Source: Parvibaculum sp963975745
Lineage (GTDB): Bacteria > Pseudomonadota > Alphaproteobacteria > Parvibaculales > Parvibaculaceae
Length of the DNA: 64,000 bases
Assembly: GCF_963975745.1 (NCBI RefSeq)
Contig: NZ_CAXBIB010000010.1
Coordinates: 73,793 to 137,792, forward strand
Direction of reading: 5' to 3'
Shown one piece after another: positions 16,403 through 23,520 of the stretch (its first letter is position 1; every line of letters begins with the position of its first letter). The translations under genes and the position numbers were made by a program. A model generated the notes under the pieces. It had not been told where the DNA came from, ran no database searches, and saw only the letters and a program-made list of their open reading frames with translations.

Positions 16403-17371
16403 TCACCATCCTGCCGGAAGCGCGATCGCATCGAAGGCCGCGACTCCCAGCGTCTTCTCAGCCAAAAGCAGCGAGAACACGAGGAAGAGGTAGAGGATGG
16501 AATAAGCGAAGAGCCGTTTGGCGGCCTTGTCCTGCAATGCGCCGGGCCGGCTGCGCCAAACACCAAAGGCAAACCACATGAAGCCGGCGCCCAGCACGGC
16601 CGCAGCGCTCGTGTAGAGCAAACCGGCAAATCCCAGCACCGCCGGCAACAGCGTCACGGGCACAAGCAACGCTGTGTAGATCATGATCTGACGCCGCGTC
16701 TCGGCTTCGCCCGCGACAACGGGAAGCATCGGCACTCCAACCTTCTCGTAGTCGCCACTCCGGTAGAGCGCCAAAGCCCAGAAATGCGGCGGCGTCCACA
16801 TGAAGATGATGAGGAACAGCACAACCGGCTCAAGCGATATCGAGCCGGTCACGGCCGCCCAGCCAATCATCGGCGGAAATGCGCCGGCCGCACCGCCGAT
16901 CACGATGTTCTGCGGCGTGCGGCGCTTCAGCCACATCGTGTAGACAACCAGATAGAAGAAGATCGTGAAGGCGAGAAGCGCCGCCGCCACCCAGTTCACC
17001 AGAACGCCCATCGTCATCACGGAGAAGACCGAGAGGATCGTACCGAATGCGGCGGCCTCGCCCGGCGTCACGCGGCCAGCCGGGATCGGCCGCTGTGCGG
17101 TTCGTGCCATCCGGGCATCGATGTCGGCGTCGTACCACATATTGAGGGCGCCGGAAGCGCCAGCGCCAACGGCTACGCAGAGCAGTGCCGTAAAGGCGAT
17201 GACCGGATGAATGCTGCCCGGTGCGACGGCAAGACCGACCAGGGCCGTGAAAATCACCAGCGACATGACACGAGGCTTCAGCAGTTCGAAAAAGTCGCGC
17301 GCCGATCCCATCCCGCCTTCAGGCAGAGCACGCGCGTCGAATTCGTTCTTGCTGATCGCTGTATCCGACAT
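16403..17371 (-). CDS. ctaB: Protoheme IX farnesyltransferase (heme o synthase)
   Basis: A 322-residue UbiA-superfamily prenyltransferase with about nine membrane helices. The first aspartate motif is Asp81-Ala-Asp-Ile-Asp85 (NMWYDADIDARM), and further conserved blocks are TAQRPIPAGR, YTMWLKRRTPQNIVIGG and WTPPHFWALAL. It farnesylates protoheme to heme o, the precursor of heme a for CtaD. The ATG at 17371 is used; the preceding codon is TTG. It lies 90 bp after ctaD, across a strong hairpin. Confidence 0.97.
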   Translation of the reverse strand: MSDTAISKNEFDARALPEGGMGSARDFFELLKPRVMSLVIFTALVGLAVAPGSIHPVIAFTALLCVAVGAGASGALNMWYDADIDARMARTAQRPIPAGRVTPGEAAAFGTILSVFSVMTMGVLVNWVAAALLAFTIFFYLVVYTMWLKRRTPQNIVIGGAAGAFPPMIGWAAVTGSISLEPVVLFLIIFMWTPPHFWALALYRSGDYEKVGVPMLPVVAGEAETRRQIMIYTALLVPVTLLPAVLGFAGLLYTSAAAVLGAGFMWFAFGVWRSRPGALQDKAAKRLFAYSILYLFLVFSLLLAEKTLGVAAFDAIALPAGW

Positions 17372-17424
17372 CAAGCGCCGATAGCCTCAGTCTCCCGGAA
17401 CGTCCGGGGTTTTCATCCAGGGGA

Positions 17425-17456
17425 AACTCCGGCCGGAACAATTTCCGGCCGGAGCT
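17425..17456. terminator. Strong hairpin between ctaD and ctaB
   Basis: A 12-bp perfect stem (CTCCGGCCGGAA paired with TTCCGGCCGGAG) with a CAAT loop. A T-run follows on the plus-strand side, whereas on the operon (minus) strand it is preceded by an A-run and followed only by GTTTCCCC. It could act as a partial terminator or 3'-end stabiliser that sets the ctaCD:ctaB ratio. Confidence 0.7.
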
Positions 17457-17460
17457 TTTT

Positions 17461-19068
17461 TCATTTGATCCGCGGCAGTTCCGAGAACTGATGGAACGGC
17501 GGCGGCGAGGAAAGCGTCCATTCCAGCGTCGTCGCGCCTTCACCCCACGGGTTGTTGACGGCCTTTTCCTTGCGCATGAATGCCTGCGCAACGCCGTAAA
17601 GGAAGATCAGGACGGCAAAGGCCGAAATGTAGGAACCGATCGACGAGACGTAGTTCCAGTAGGCGAAAGCATCCGGATAGTCCGCATAGCGGCGCGGCAT
17701 GCCCTGCAGACCGAGGAAGTGCTGCGGGAAGAAGACCATGTTGACGCCGATGAACGTCACCCAGAAGTGCAGCTTGCCGACGAATTCGGAATACATGTAA
17801 CCGAACATCTTCGGGAACCAGTAGTACCAGCCCGCAAAGATCGCAAACACCGCACCGAGCGAGAGCACGTAGTGGAAATGCGCCACCACGTAATAGGTGT
17901 CGTGCAGAGCGCGGTCGACGCCGGCATTGGCCAGAACGACGCCGGTCACGCCACCGATCGTGAAGAGAAAAATGAAGCCGATCGCCCAGAGCATCGGTGT
18001 CTTGAACTCGATCGAGCCGCCCCACATGGTTGCAATCCAGGAGAATATCTTGATGCCTGTCGGCACCGCGATGACCATGGTCGCGGCCACGAAATAGGCC
18101 TGCGTGTTGACCGACATGCCGACCGTATACATGTGGTGGGCCCAGACGATGAAGCCGACGAAACCGATTGCGACCATCGCATAGGCCATGCCGAGATAGC
18201 CGAAGACCGGCTTCCTCGAGAAGGTCGAGATGATCTGGCTGATGATACCGAAGCCCGGCAGGATCAGAATGTAGACTTCGGGATGACCGAAGAACCAGAA
18301 CAGGTGCTGGAAGAGGATCGGATCGCCGCCGCCTTCAGGCGCAAAGAAGGTCGTGCCGAAATTGCGATCCGTGAGCAGCATGGTGATCGCACCGGCCAGC
18401 ACCGGCAGCGAAAGCAGCAGCAGGAACACCGTCACCAGGATCGACCAGACGAAGAGTGGCATCTTGTGCAGCGTCATTCCCGGCGCACGCATGTTGAAGA
18501 TCGTGGTGATGAAGTTGATGGCGCCGAGAATCGACGAGGCGCCAGCAATGTGAAGCGCCAGAATTGCGAAGTCCATCGCCGGTCCGGGCGAGCCCGACGT
18601 CGAGAGCGGCGGATAGATCGTCCAGCCGCCCGAGGCACCAGTGCCGCCGGGGGCGCCGGGCACGAACATCGAAATCACGAGCAGCGCGAGCGCCGGCGGC
18701 AACAGCCAGAATGAAATGTTGTTCATGCGCGGAAACGCCATGTCCGGCGCACCGATCATCAACGGCACGAACCAGTTGCCGAAGCCGCCGATCATGGCTG
18801 GCATGACCATGAAGAAGATCATGATCAGACCATGTGCCGTTACCAGCATGTTGAAGAGATTGTAGTCGCCACCGAGAACCTGGTCGCCCGGAAGCTGCAG
18901 CTCCATGCGCATGACGACCGACATGGCGCCACCGATGACCCCCGCGATGATCGCGAAGACCAGGTACATCGTGCCGATGTCCTTGTGGTTCGTCGAATAG
19001 ACGTAACGCTTCCAGCCCGTGGGGTGGTCGGCGTGATCGGCGTGCGCACCCGCAGCTTGCCCTGCCAT
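17461..19068 (-). CDS. ctaD: Cytochrome c oxidase subunit I
   Basis: A 535-residue aa3-type subunit I with twelve predicted helices. It contains YSTNHKDIGTMY at the N-terminus, FFGHPEVYILILPGFG with the CuB His and the cross-linked Tyr, AHHMYTVG with two further CuB histidines, and VVAHFHYVLSLGAVF with the heme a/a3 histidine pair. It reduces O2 to water and pumps protons. Lys (K-channel) and GlnE-type D-channel surroundings look normal (AGASSILGAINFI). It follows ctaC by 59 bp. Confidence 0.98.
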   Translation of the reverse strand: MAGQAAGAHADHADHPTGWKRYVYSTNHKDIGTMYLVFAIIAGVIGGAMSVVMRMELQLPGDQVLGGDYNLFNMLVTAHGLIMIFFMVMPAMIGGFGNWFVPLMIGAPDMAFPRMNNISFWLLPPALALLVISMFVPGAPGGTGASGGWTIYPPLSTSGSPGPAMDFAILALHIAGASSILGAINFITTIFNMRAPGMTLHKMPLFVWSILVTVFLLLLSLPVLAGAITMLLTDRNFGTTFFAPEGGGDPILFQHLFWFFGHPEVYILILPGFGIISQIISTFSRKPVFGYLGMAYAMVAIGFVGFIVWAHHMYTVGMSVNTQAYFVAATMVIAVPTGIKIFSWIATMWGGSIEFKTPMLWAIGFIFLFTIGGVTGVVLANAGVDRALHDTYYVVAHFHYVLSLGAVFAIFAGWYYWFPKMFGYMYSEFVGKLHFWVTFIGVNMVFFPQHFLGLQGMPRRYADYPDAFAYWNYVSSIGSYISAFAVLIFLYGVAQAFMRKEKAVNNPWGEGATTLEWTLSSPPPFHQFSELPRIK

Positions 19069-19127
19069 CTCTGTAACCCTTCGTTCTTGCGGTTTTATGC
19101 TTTTACCTGACCGTCGGAGAAACGCGC

Positions 19128-19979
19128 TCAGCGCGCCTCCACCGCCGGAGCTTCAGCCAATTTAAGTCTTCCGGTGCCGCCCAGCGCAGCCTGTTGCTCC
19201 TGCGCGACCCATTCGTCGAATTCTTCCCTGGTCACCACCTTGACGCTGATCGGCATGAAAGCGTGGCGCGTGCCGCAGAGCTCGGAGCACTGACCGTAGA
19301 ACATGCCGGTGCGTTCGGCGCGGAACCAGGTTTCGTTGAGGCGGCCGGGAATCGCGTCGATCTTGACGCCGAAGGACGGCACGGCAAAGGCGTGGATCAC
19401 ATCGGCCGCAGTGACGATCACACGCACCGTCGTGTCGACCGGTACCACCAGGTCGTAGTCGGCCGCCAGAAGACGCGGCTGGCCGGGCTGCAACTGATCG
19501 TCAGGGATCATGTTCGAGATGATCGAGATATCACCATGATCGGGATACTCGTAGCCCCAGTACCACTGGTAGCCGACGGCCTTCACCGTCAACTCCGCCT
19601 CGGGAATCACGACCTGCTTGTAGAGAAGGCGAAACGACGGGATCGCGATGACCACAAGGATCATCACGGGAATCACGGTCCATGCGACTTCGAGCAGCGT
19701 GTTGTGGGTGGTCCTGGACGGGTTCGGGTTCGACTTGCGGTTGAACCGCAGGATCACGATCGCCAGCAAGGCGGTCACGAAGACGACGATGATCGTAATG
19801 ATCCAGAGCAGAAAGTCGTGGAACCAGATGATGTCGTCCATCACCGGCGATGCCGACGCCTGCAAGCCGAGACCGCCATCATGCGGCTGGCCTGCGAAAG
19901 CGGCAGCGACGAGGCCGCCGTCGAAATGCCAGCCCGCGAACGCGAGCGCGAAGAGGCCAAAACCGATCAGAAACCGCAT
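19128..19979 (-). CDS. ctaC: Cytochrome c oxidase subunit II
   Basis: A 283-residue precursor. It has a signal peptide (about 1-30), two membrane helices (about 55-78 and 98-118) and a cupredoxin domain carrying the binuclear CuA site: His196, Cys231, Glu233, Cys235, His239 and Met242 (YGQCSELCGTRHAFM). The aromatic electron-entry patch YQWYWGYEYP is present. It accepts electrons from cytochrome c. There is no fused heme c domain, so this is the plain aa3 form. It is the first gene of the oxidase operon. Confidence 0.98.
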   Translation of the reverse strand: MRFLIGFGLFALAFAGWHFDGGLVAAAFAGQPHDGGLGLQASASPVMDDIIWFHDFLLWIITIIVVFVTALLAIVILRFNRKSNPNPSRTTHNTLLEVAWTVIPVMILVVIAIPSFRLLYKQVVIPEAELTVKAVGYQWYWGYEYPDHGDISIISNMIPDDQLQPGQPRLLAADYDLVVPVDTTVRVIVTAADVIHAFAVPSFGVKIDAIPGRLNETWFRAERTGMFYGQCSELCGTRHAFMPISVKVVTREEFDEWVAQEQQAALGGTGRLKLAEAPAVEAR

Positions 19980-20412
19980 GCTTATCCCCAGCTAGTCAAT
20001 TCAATTTCCGGCCCCGGAATCCGGCCGATCCCGGACTGCGCCTTCAGGCGAGCAAATCTCGCCGTCAGAAACCATAAACCGTTCGCCGCCGCAAGTTCCG
20101 CTATCGCCTTCTGCGACGGTTTCCCGCGACGCCTGCCCCCTTTTTCCCGCCCGGCTGCAAGACATGCCAATTTGTCATATTGCGCCTGCCAGACGACTCG
20201 CAGTGCAAAGTATAGACATGCCCGGGGACGAGGCCACAGCGGGGGGCGCGTTTTGCGACGTTTTGCCACAATGGATGGCCGAATCGGAGATTATGGGCAC
20301 GTCTGGAGCGGCATTGAATTTCCGGCCCGTGGGCCTTTCCCGTCACTCAAAATGCCCTAGAGTAATGGTTGGATATTCATTCACGCTGCCCTGTCCAACG
20401 GATAGCAAGTTC
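19980..20412. other. Intergenic region between ctaC and a divergent hypothetical gene
   Basis: A 433-bp divergent gap that must hold the promoters of the oxidase operon (leftward) and of the next gene (rightward). I see AT-richer segments around 20165-20215 and 20355-20380 but no promoter I can place with confidence. The octamer-scale repeat AGACATGCC occurs twice, near 20160 and 20214. A 95-codon frame on the minus strand ending at 19982 shows no family features and starts with GTG without a ribosome-binding site, so I do not call it. Confidence 0.5.
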
Positions 20413-20808
20413 ATGCGCGACGAAGCCCTGATTCATTTCCATCTCGGCCGCCGTATCTCGGCCGGCGTGCTGCTGCCGCATAATGGCGGCGCGGCGCCGG
20501 AGTTGATTTCCGAGGCCGCACCATGGCTCGACACGCGCGATCCGGGGCGCTGCGTCGTCGGTTTCTGTGCCGCTCATCCAGATCTGGTCGGGGACGTCGT
20601 CGGCCCGCCGCCCGAGGGCTGGCAGGACTGGCGCTTTGCCGACTGGGATGCCTGGTTTGGCCGGATAAACGGCGTTTTTCTGGTCGATCTTGCGTCGCTG
20701 AAGGTGACGCAATATCCGCTCTACAGCTGCGCCCCGCAGGTGGTGCGCTGCGACCTTTCGGGCCTGCCGCGACGGCTGGTGCCGGTCGAGGAATGGCTCG
20801 ACCGGTAA
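20413..20808 (+). CDS. Hypothetical protein, tryptophan-rich
   Basis: A 131-residue soluble protein with no family I recognise. It contains a Trp-rich middle (GWQDWRFADWDAWFGRINGVF) and a C-terminal pattern of alternating hydrophobic residues (VFLVDLASLKVTQYPLYSC) suggesting beta strands. There is no signal peptide or membrane helix. The start is uncertain: ATGs at 20365 and 20164 are in frame, and none has a clear ribosome-binding site. It lies 44 bp upstream of tldD on the same strand and is probably co-transcribed with it. Confidence 0.6.
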   Translation: MRDEALIHFHLGRRISAGVLLPHNGGAAPELISEAAPWLDTRDPGRCVVGFCAAHPDLVGDVVGPPPEGWQDWRFADWDAWFGRINGVFLVDLASLKVTQYPLYSCAPQVVRCDLSGLPRRLVPVEEWLDR

Positions 20809-20852
20809 GTCCGGCCGTTCGCCATCGCCCAATTCTTCAGGAATACGCGCCC

Positions 20853-22289
20853 ATGACCCATGACACCGCCGATGATCTGTTCTTTGCCCGGACCGGGCTC
20901 GACCGCGCCCGCGTCGAGGGGCTCGTCAACGATACGCTCAACGGCGCCGATGATGGCGAGCTGTTCATGGAGTACCGGCAGTCGGAGGCGCTCGGCTTCG
21001 ACGACGGCCGCCTCAAGACCGCGAGCTTCGACACCTCGCAGGGCTTCGGCCTGCGCTGCGTCGCCGGCGAGGCGACGGGCTATGCGCATGCCTCCGAACT
21101 CAGCGAGGAAGCGATGAAGCGCGCCAGCGCCGCCGTGCAGGCAGTCAAGACGGGGCACACCGGCGCGCTGGCCGAGGGCCCGGCCCGCACCAATGCGCAT
21201 CTCTATTCCGACGAGAACCCGCTTGGCGGCCAGAGTTTCGAGGAGAAGGCGAAGCTGCTGGCCGAGATCGACGCCTATGCGCGCGGTCTCGACAAACGCG
21301 TGCGGCAGGTTTCGGTTTCGATGACCGGCGAGTGGCAGGCGGTCGAGATCATCCGCGCCGGCGGCGCGACGCTGCGCGACGTGCGGCCGCTGGTGCGGCT
21401 CAATGTGGCAATCGTCGCCGGCGAAGGCGACCGGCAGGAGACCGGATCCTATGGCGTCGGCGGGCGCATGGGCTATGACGTCTTCATCGATCCGCTGAAA
21501 TGGCGCGGCCAGGTGGACGAGGCGCTCCGGCAGGCACTGACAAATCTCGAAGCGGTGCCGGCGCCGGCCGGCGAGATGGATGTGGTGCTGGGGCCCGGCT
21601 GGCCCGGTATCCTGTTGCACGAGGCGATCGGCCACGGTCTCGAGGGCGATTTCAACCGCAAGAAGACATCGGCGTTTGCCGGCCTGCTCGGCAGCCGCGT
21701 CGCGGCGCCCGGCGTGACGGTCGTCGACGACGGGACGCTGGCCGACCGGCGCGGCTCGCTGTCGATCGACGACGAGGGCACGCCGACATCGCGCACGGTG
21801 CTGATCGAGGACGGGATTCTCAAAGGTTATATGCAGGACAGGCTCAATGCGCGGCTGATGGGCATGGCGCCGACCGGCAACGGACGGCGCGAATCCTACG
21901 CGCATCAGCCGATGCCGCGCATGACCAACACCTATATGCTGTCGGGCGACCGCGAAGCGGACGAGATCCTTTCGTCGGTGAAGAAGGGCCTTTATGCGGT
22001 CTCCTTCGGCGGCGGACAGGTCGACATCACCTCGGGCAAGTTCGTCTTCACCTGCACCGAGGCCTACCTCATCGAGAACGGCAGGATCGGCGCGCCGGTC
22101 AAGGGCGCGACGCTGATCGGCAACGGACCGGATGTGCTGACGCGCGTCTCGATGATCGGCAACGACATGAAGCTCGATCCCGGCATCGGCACCTGCGGCA
22201 AGGGCGGACAGGGCGTGCCGGTCGGCGTCGGCCAGCCGACGCTCCGCATCGACGGACTGACGGTGGGCGGCACGGCGAAGGCCGCTTAA
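20853..22289 (+). CDS. tldD: Metalloprotease TldD
   Basis: A 478-residue TldD. The zinc motif HExxxH is at His256-Glu257 to His261 (LLHEAIGHGLEGDFNRKKTS), and the third-ligand cysteine lies in the C-terminal TCGKGGQGVPVG block. With TldE it forms a heterodimeric protease that degrades unfolded peptides and matures some RiPPs such as microcin B17. The partner tldE is in this window at about 40 kb. The ATG at 20853 gives the family N-terminus (LFFARTGLDR) and has CAGGAA about 10 bases upstream. Confidence 0.95.
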   Translation: MTHDTADDLFFARTGLDRARVEGLVNDTLNGADDGELFMEYRQSEALGFDDGRLKTASFDTSQGFGLRCVAGEATGYAHASELSEEAMKRASAAVQAVKTGHTGALAEGPARTNAHLYSDENPLGGQSFEEKAKLLAEIDAYARGLDKRVRQVSVSMTGEWQAVEIIRAGGATLRDVRPLVRLNVAIVAGEGDRQETGSYGVGGRMGYDVFIDPLKWRGQVDEALRQALTNLEAVPAPAGEMDVVLGPGWPGILLHEAIGHGLEGDFNRKKTSAFAGLLGSRVAAPGVTVVDDGTLADRRGSLSIDDEGTPTSRTVLIEDGILKGYMQDRLNARLMGMAPTGNGRRESYAHQPMPRMTNTYMLSGDREADEILSSVKKGLYAVSFGGGQVDITSGKFVFTCTEAYLIENGRIGAPVKGATLIGNGPDVLTRVSMIGNDMKLDPGIGTCGKGGQGVPVGVGQPTLRIDGLTVGGTAKAA

Positions 22290-22340
22290 AAAGCTCCGCC
22301 TGCGGAACAAGGCACAACTTATCCCCATTTTACCCCCCCT

Positions 22341-22373
22341 CTGTCACGTAACTGTCACAAAACTGTCATAAAT
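22341..22373 (+). promoter_or_regulatory. Three tandem 11-bp Pho-box-like units (copy 1 of a 45-bp repeat)
   Basis: CTGTCACGTAA, CTGTCACAAAA and CTGTCATAAAT follow one another with an exact 11-bp period. This matches the architecture of PhoB sites (CTGTCAT plus four A/T-rich bases, tandemly repeated). The surrounding 45 bp, from TTACCCCCCCT to AAATG, recurs with two mismatches at 59862-59908. It lies in the convergent gap between tldD and the kinase gene, with no recognisable protein gene downstream in its orientation. Binding by PhoB is inferred. Confidence 0.6.
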
Positions 22374-22396
22374 GCGCCCGGGACGGCTTCGGACCC

Positions 22397-22480
22397 GGGG
22401 ACAAGTCGCCTTGTCCCCATGGGGATAACCGGCCGAGGCAGCGGCACGCTGTGGCAAGCGGGCAACAGCGTGCCGCTGCC
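22397..22480. other. Two strong stem-loops downstream of the Pho-box-like repeat (possible sRNA or terminator)
   Basis: The first hairpin is GGGGACAAG/CTTGTCCCC (9 bp, loop TCGC, 22397-22418). The second has a perfect 16-bp stem (22437-22452 with 22465-22480) and a 12-base loop. Neither is followed by a T-run on the plus strand. They may terminate the convergent genes tldD and the P-loop kinase, or form the body of a small RNA driven from the Pho-box-like site 24 bp upstream. Confidence 0.55.
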
Positions 22481-22507
22481 GCCCTTCCCGCCCGCTCCGG
22501 CCACCGC

Positions 22508-23011
22508 TCAAACCGAAGCCAGAAAGTCCGCGATCTCCCTGTCGCTCCGTAGACGGAACTTTTTTGCATGGGCCGCATCGCACGCCAGGGCTTCCTCGAT
22601 CATCGCGTCATGCGTGCGCTTGAAATTCCAGATGAAACGGTAGAAAGCCGGATCGAACTTCTCCGGGCAGCCGGGCGCGAGGTCGGCGCGGGTTTTGCCG
22701 AAGAGCGTCAGTGTGCGGCGGAAGGCGCGCCAGAGGCAGGTGCGGCGCGGCTGGTCGACCCAGACGATTGTGTCGGCGCGCGGCAGGCGGATGTCGAAGG
22801 TGCGGCTGAAATTTCCGTCGACGATCCAGCGGTCTTCGGCGACCGCGGCGGCGACCTTCGACCGGAACTCGTCATAGCTGCTTTCGACCCAGCCGGGTTT
22901 CCAGAACAGCACGTCGAGATGGACCACCGGCAGGGCGAGTTTCTCGCCGAGCTTGCGCGCGAGCGTCGACTTGCCGCCGCCCGAGCAGCCGATGACCAGG
23001 ATGCGCTGCAC
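22508..23011 (-). CDS. P-loop kinase-like ATPase (FlaR/adenylate-kinase-like)
   Basis: A 167-residue protein starting VQRILVIG with a GTG start. It has a P-loop at residues 8-15 (GCSGGGKS), an aspartate-containing strand HLDVLFWKPGW and a WIVDGNFSRTFD segment. This is the pattern of small AAA/adenylate-kinase-like proteins often annotated topology modulation protein FlaR; the real substrate is unknown. The GTG at 23011 has AAGGGG upstream that overlaps the end of the VOC gene, so the two are coupled. It ends 28 bp from a large hairpin. Confidence 0.8.
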   Translation of the reverse strand: MQRILVIGCSGGGKSTLARKLGEKLALPVVHLDVLFWKPGWVESSYDEFRSKVAAAVAEDRWIVDGNFSRTFDIRLPRADTIVWVDQPRRTCLWRAFRRTLTLFGKTRADLAPGCPEKFDPAFYRFIWNFKRTHDAMIEEALACDAAHAKKFRLRSDREIADFLASV

Positions 23012-23015
23012 GCGC

Positions 23016-23399
23016 TCACCCCTTCGAGCTGTGGCAGACCGCCTGGAGCTTGTTGCCTTCGGGGTCGCGCACATAGGCGCCGTAATAGTTCGGATGGTAG
23101 TGGGTCCTGAGGCCCGGTTCGCCTTCGCTGGTGCCGCCCATTTCCAGCGCCCTGGCGTGGAAGGCATCGACCGCGGCGCGGGAGGGGGCAAGGAAGGCGA
23201 CATGGCCGCCATTGCCGGGCAGATGCGCCTTGCCGTCGAAAGGCTTCAGCACAAAGACCTTGGGTCCTGTCGCCGTGCCGTAGGAGGCGAGGCCCGGCGC
23301 CTTGAAGAAGGGCGCGATGCCGAGCGTCGCCAGCACCGCGTCGTAAAAGGCGGCTGCCTTGTCCGGATCGCTAGAGCCGATGGTGACGTGACTGAACAT
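23016..23399 (-). CDS. VOC family protein (glyoxalase/bleomycin-resistance fold)
   Basis: A 127-residue single VOC domain with SHVTIGSSDPDKAAAFYDAVL at the start, GGHVAFLAPSRAAVDAFH in the middle and YYGAYVRDPEGNKLQAVCH at the end, the two beta-alpha-beta-beta-beta units of the family. Substrate unknown; many such proteins are dioxygenases, isomerases or resistance proteins. The ATG at 23399 has GAGG upstream. It lies downstream of gshA and upstream of the kinase on the same strand. Confidence 0.88.
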   Translation of the reverse strand: MFSHVTIGSSDPDKAAAFYDAVLATLGIAPFFKAPGLASYGTATGPKVFVLKPFDGKAHLPGNGGHVAFLAPSRAAVDAFHARALEMGGTSEGEPGLRTHYHPNYYGAYVRDPEGNKLQAVCHSSKG

Positions 23400-23456
23400 G
23401 GGGCACCTCGTTCTGCTGTCGCTGCGTGACCAATCTTCGTTCCTCGCTCCGCCACC

Positions 23457-23499
23457 CGAAAAATCCCTTGGATTTTTCGGCCTCCCCGCGAGGGGGAGG
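23457..23499. repeat. Paired palindromes in the gshA-VOC gap
   Basis: Two adjacent stem-loops: CGAAAAATCC/GGATTTTTCG with a CTT spacer (23457-23479), then CCTCCCC/GGGGAGG with a 5-base loop (23481-23499). The same style of paired palindrome (a CCTCCCC hairpin next to a CGAAA...TTTCG hairpin) occurs at 61.65-62.1 kb, so this is probably a dispersed intergenic element. It may also terminate gshA. Confidence 0.7.
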
Positions 23500-23520
23500 T
23501 CAAAGGAGCCGCACTGACGC

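Noticed and set aside
19982..20269. 95-codon minus-strand frame ending 3 bp before ctaC
   Set aside because: GTG start without a ribosome-binding site, no recognisable domain, basic composition as expected from random GC-rich sequence; position next to ctaC is suggestive only.
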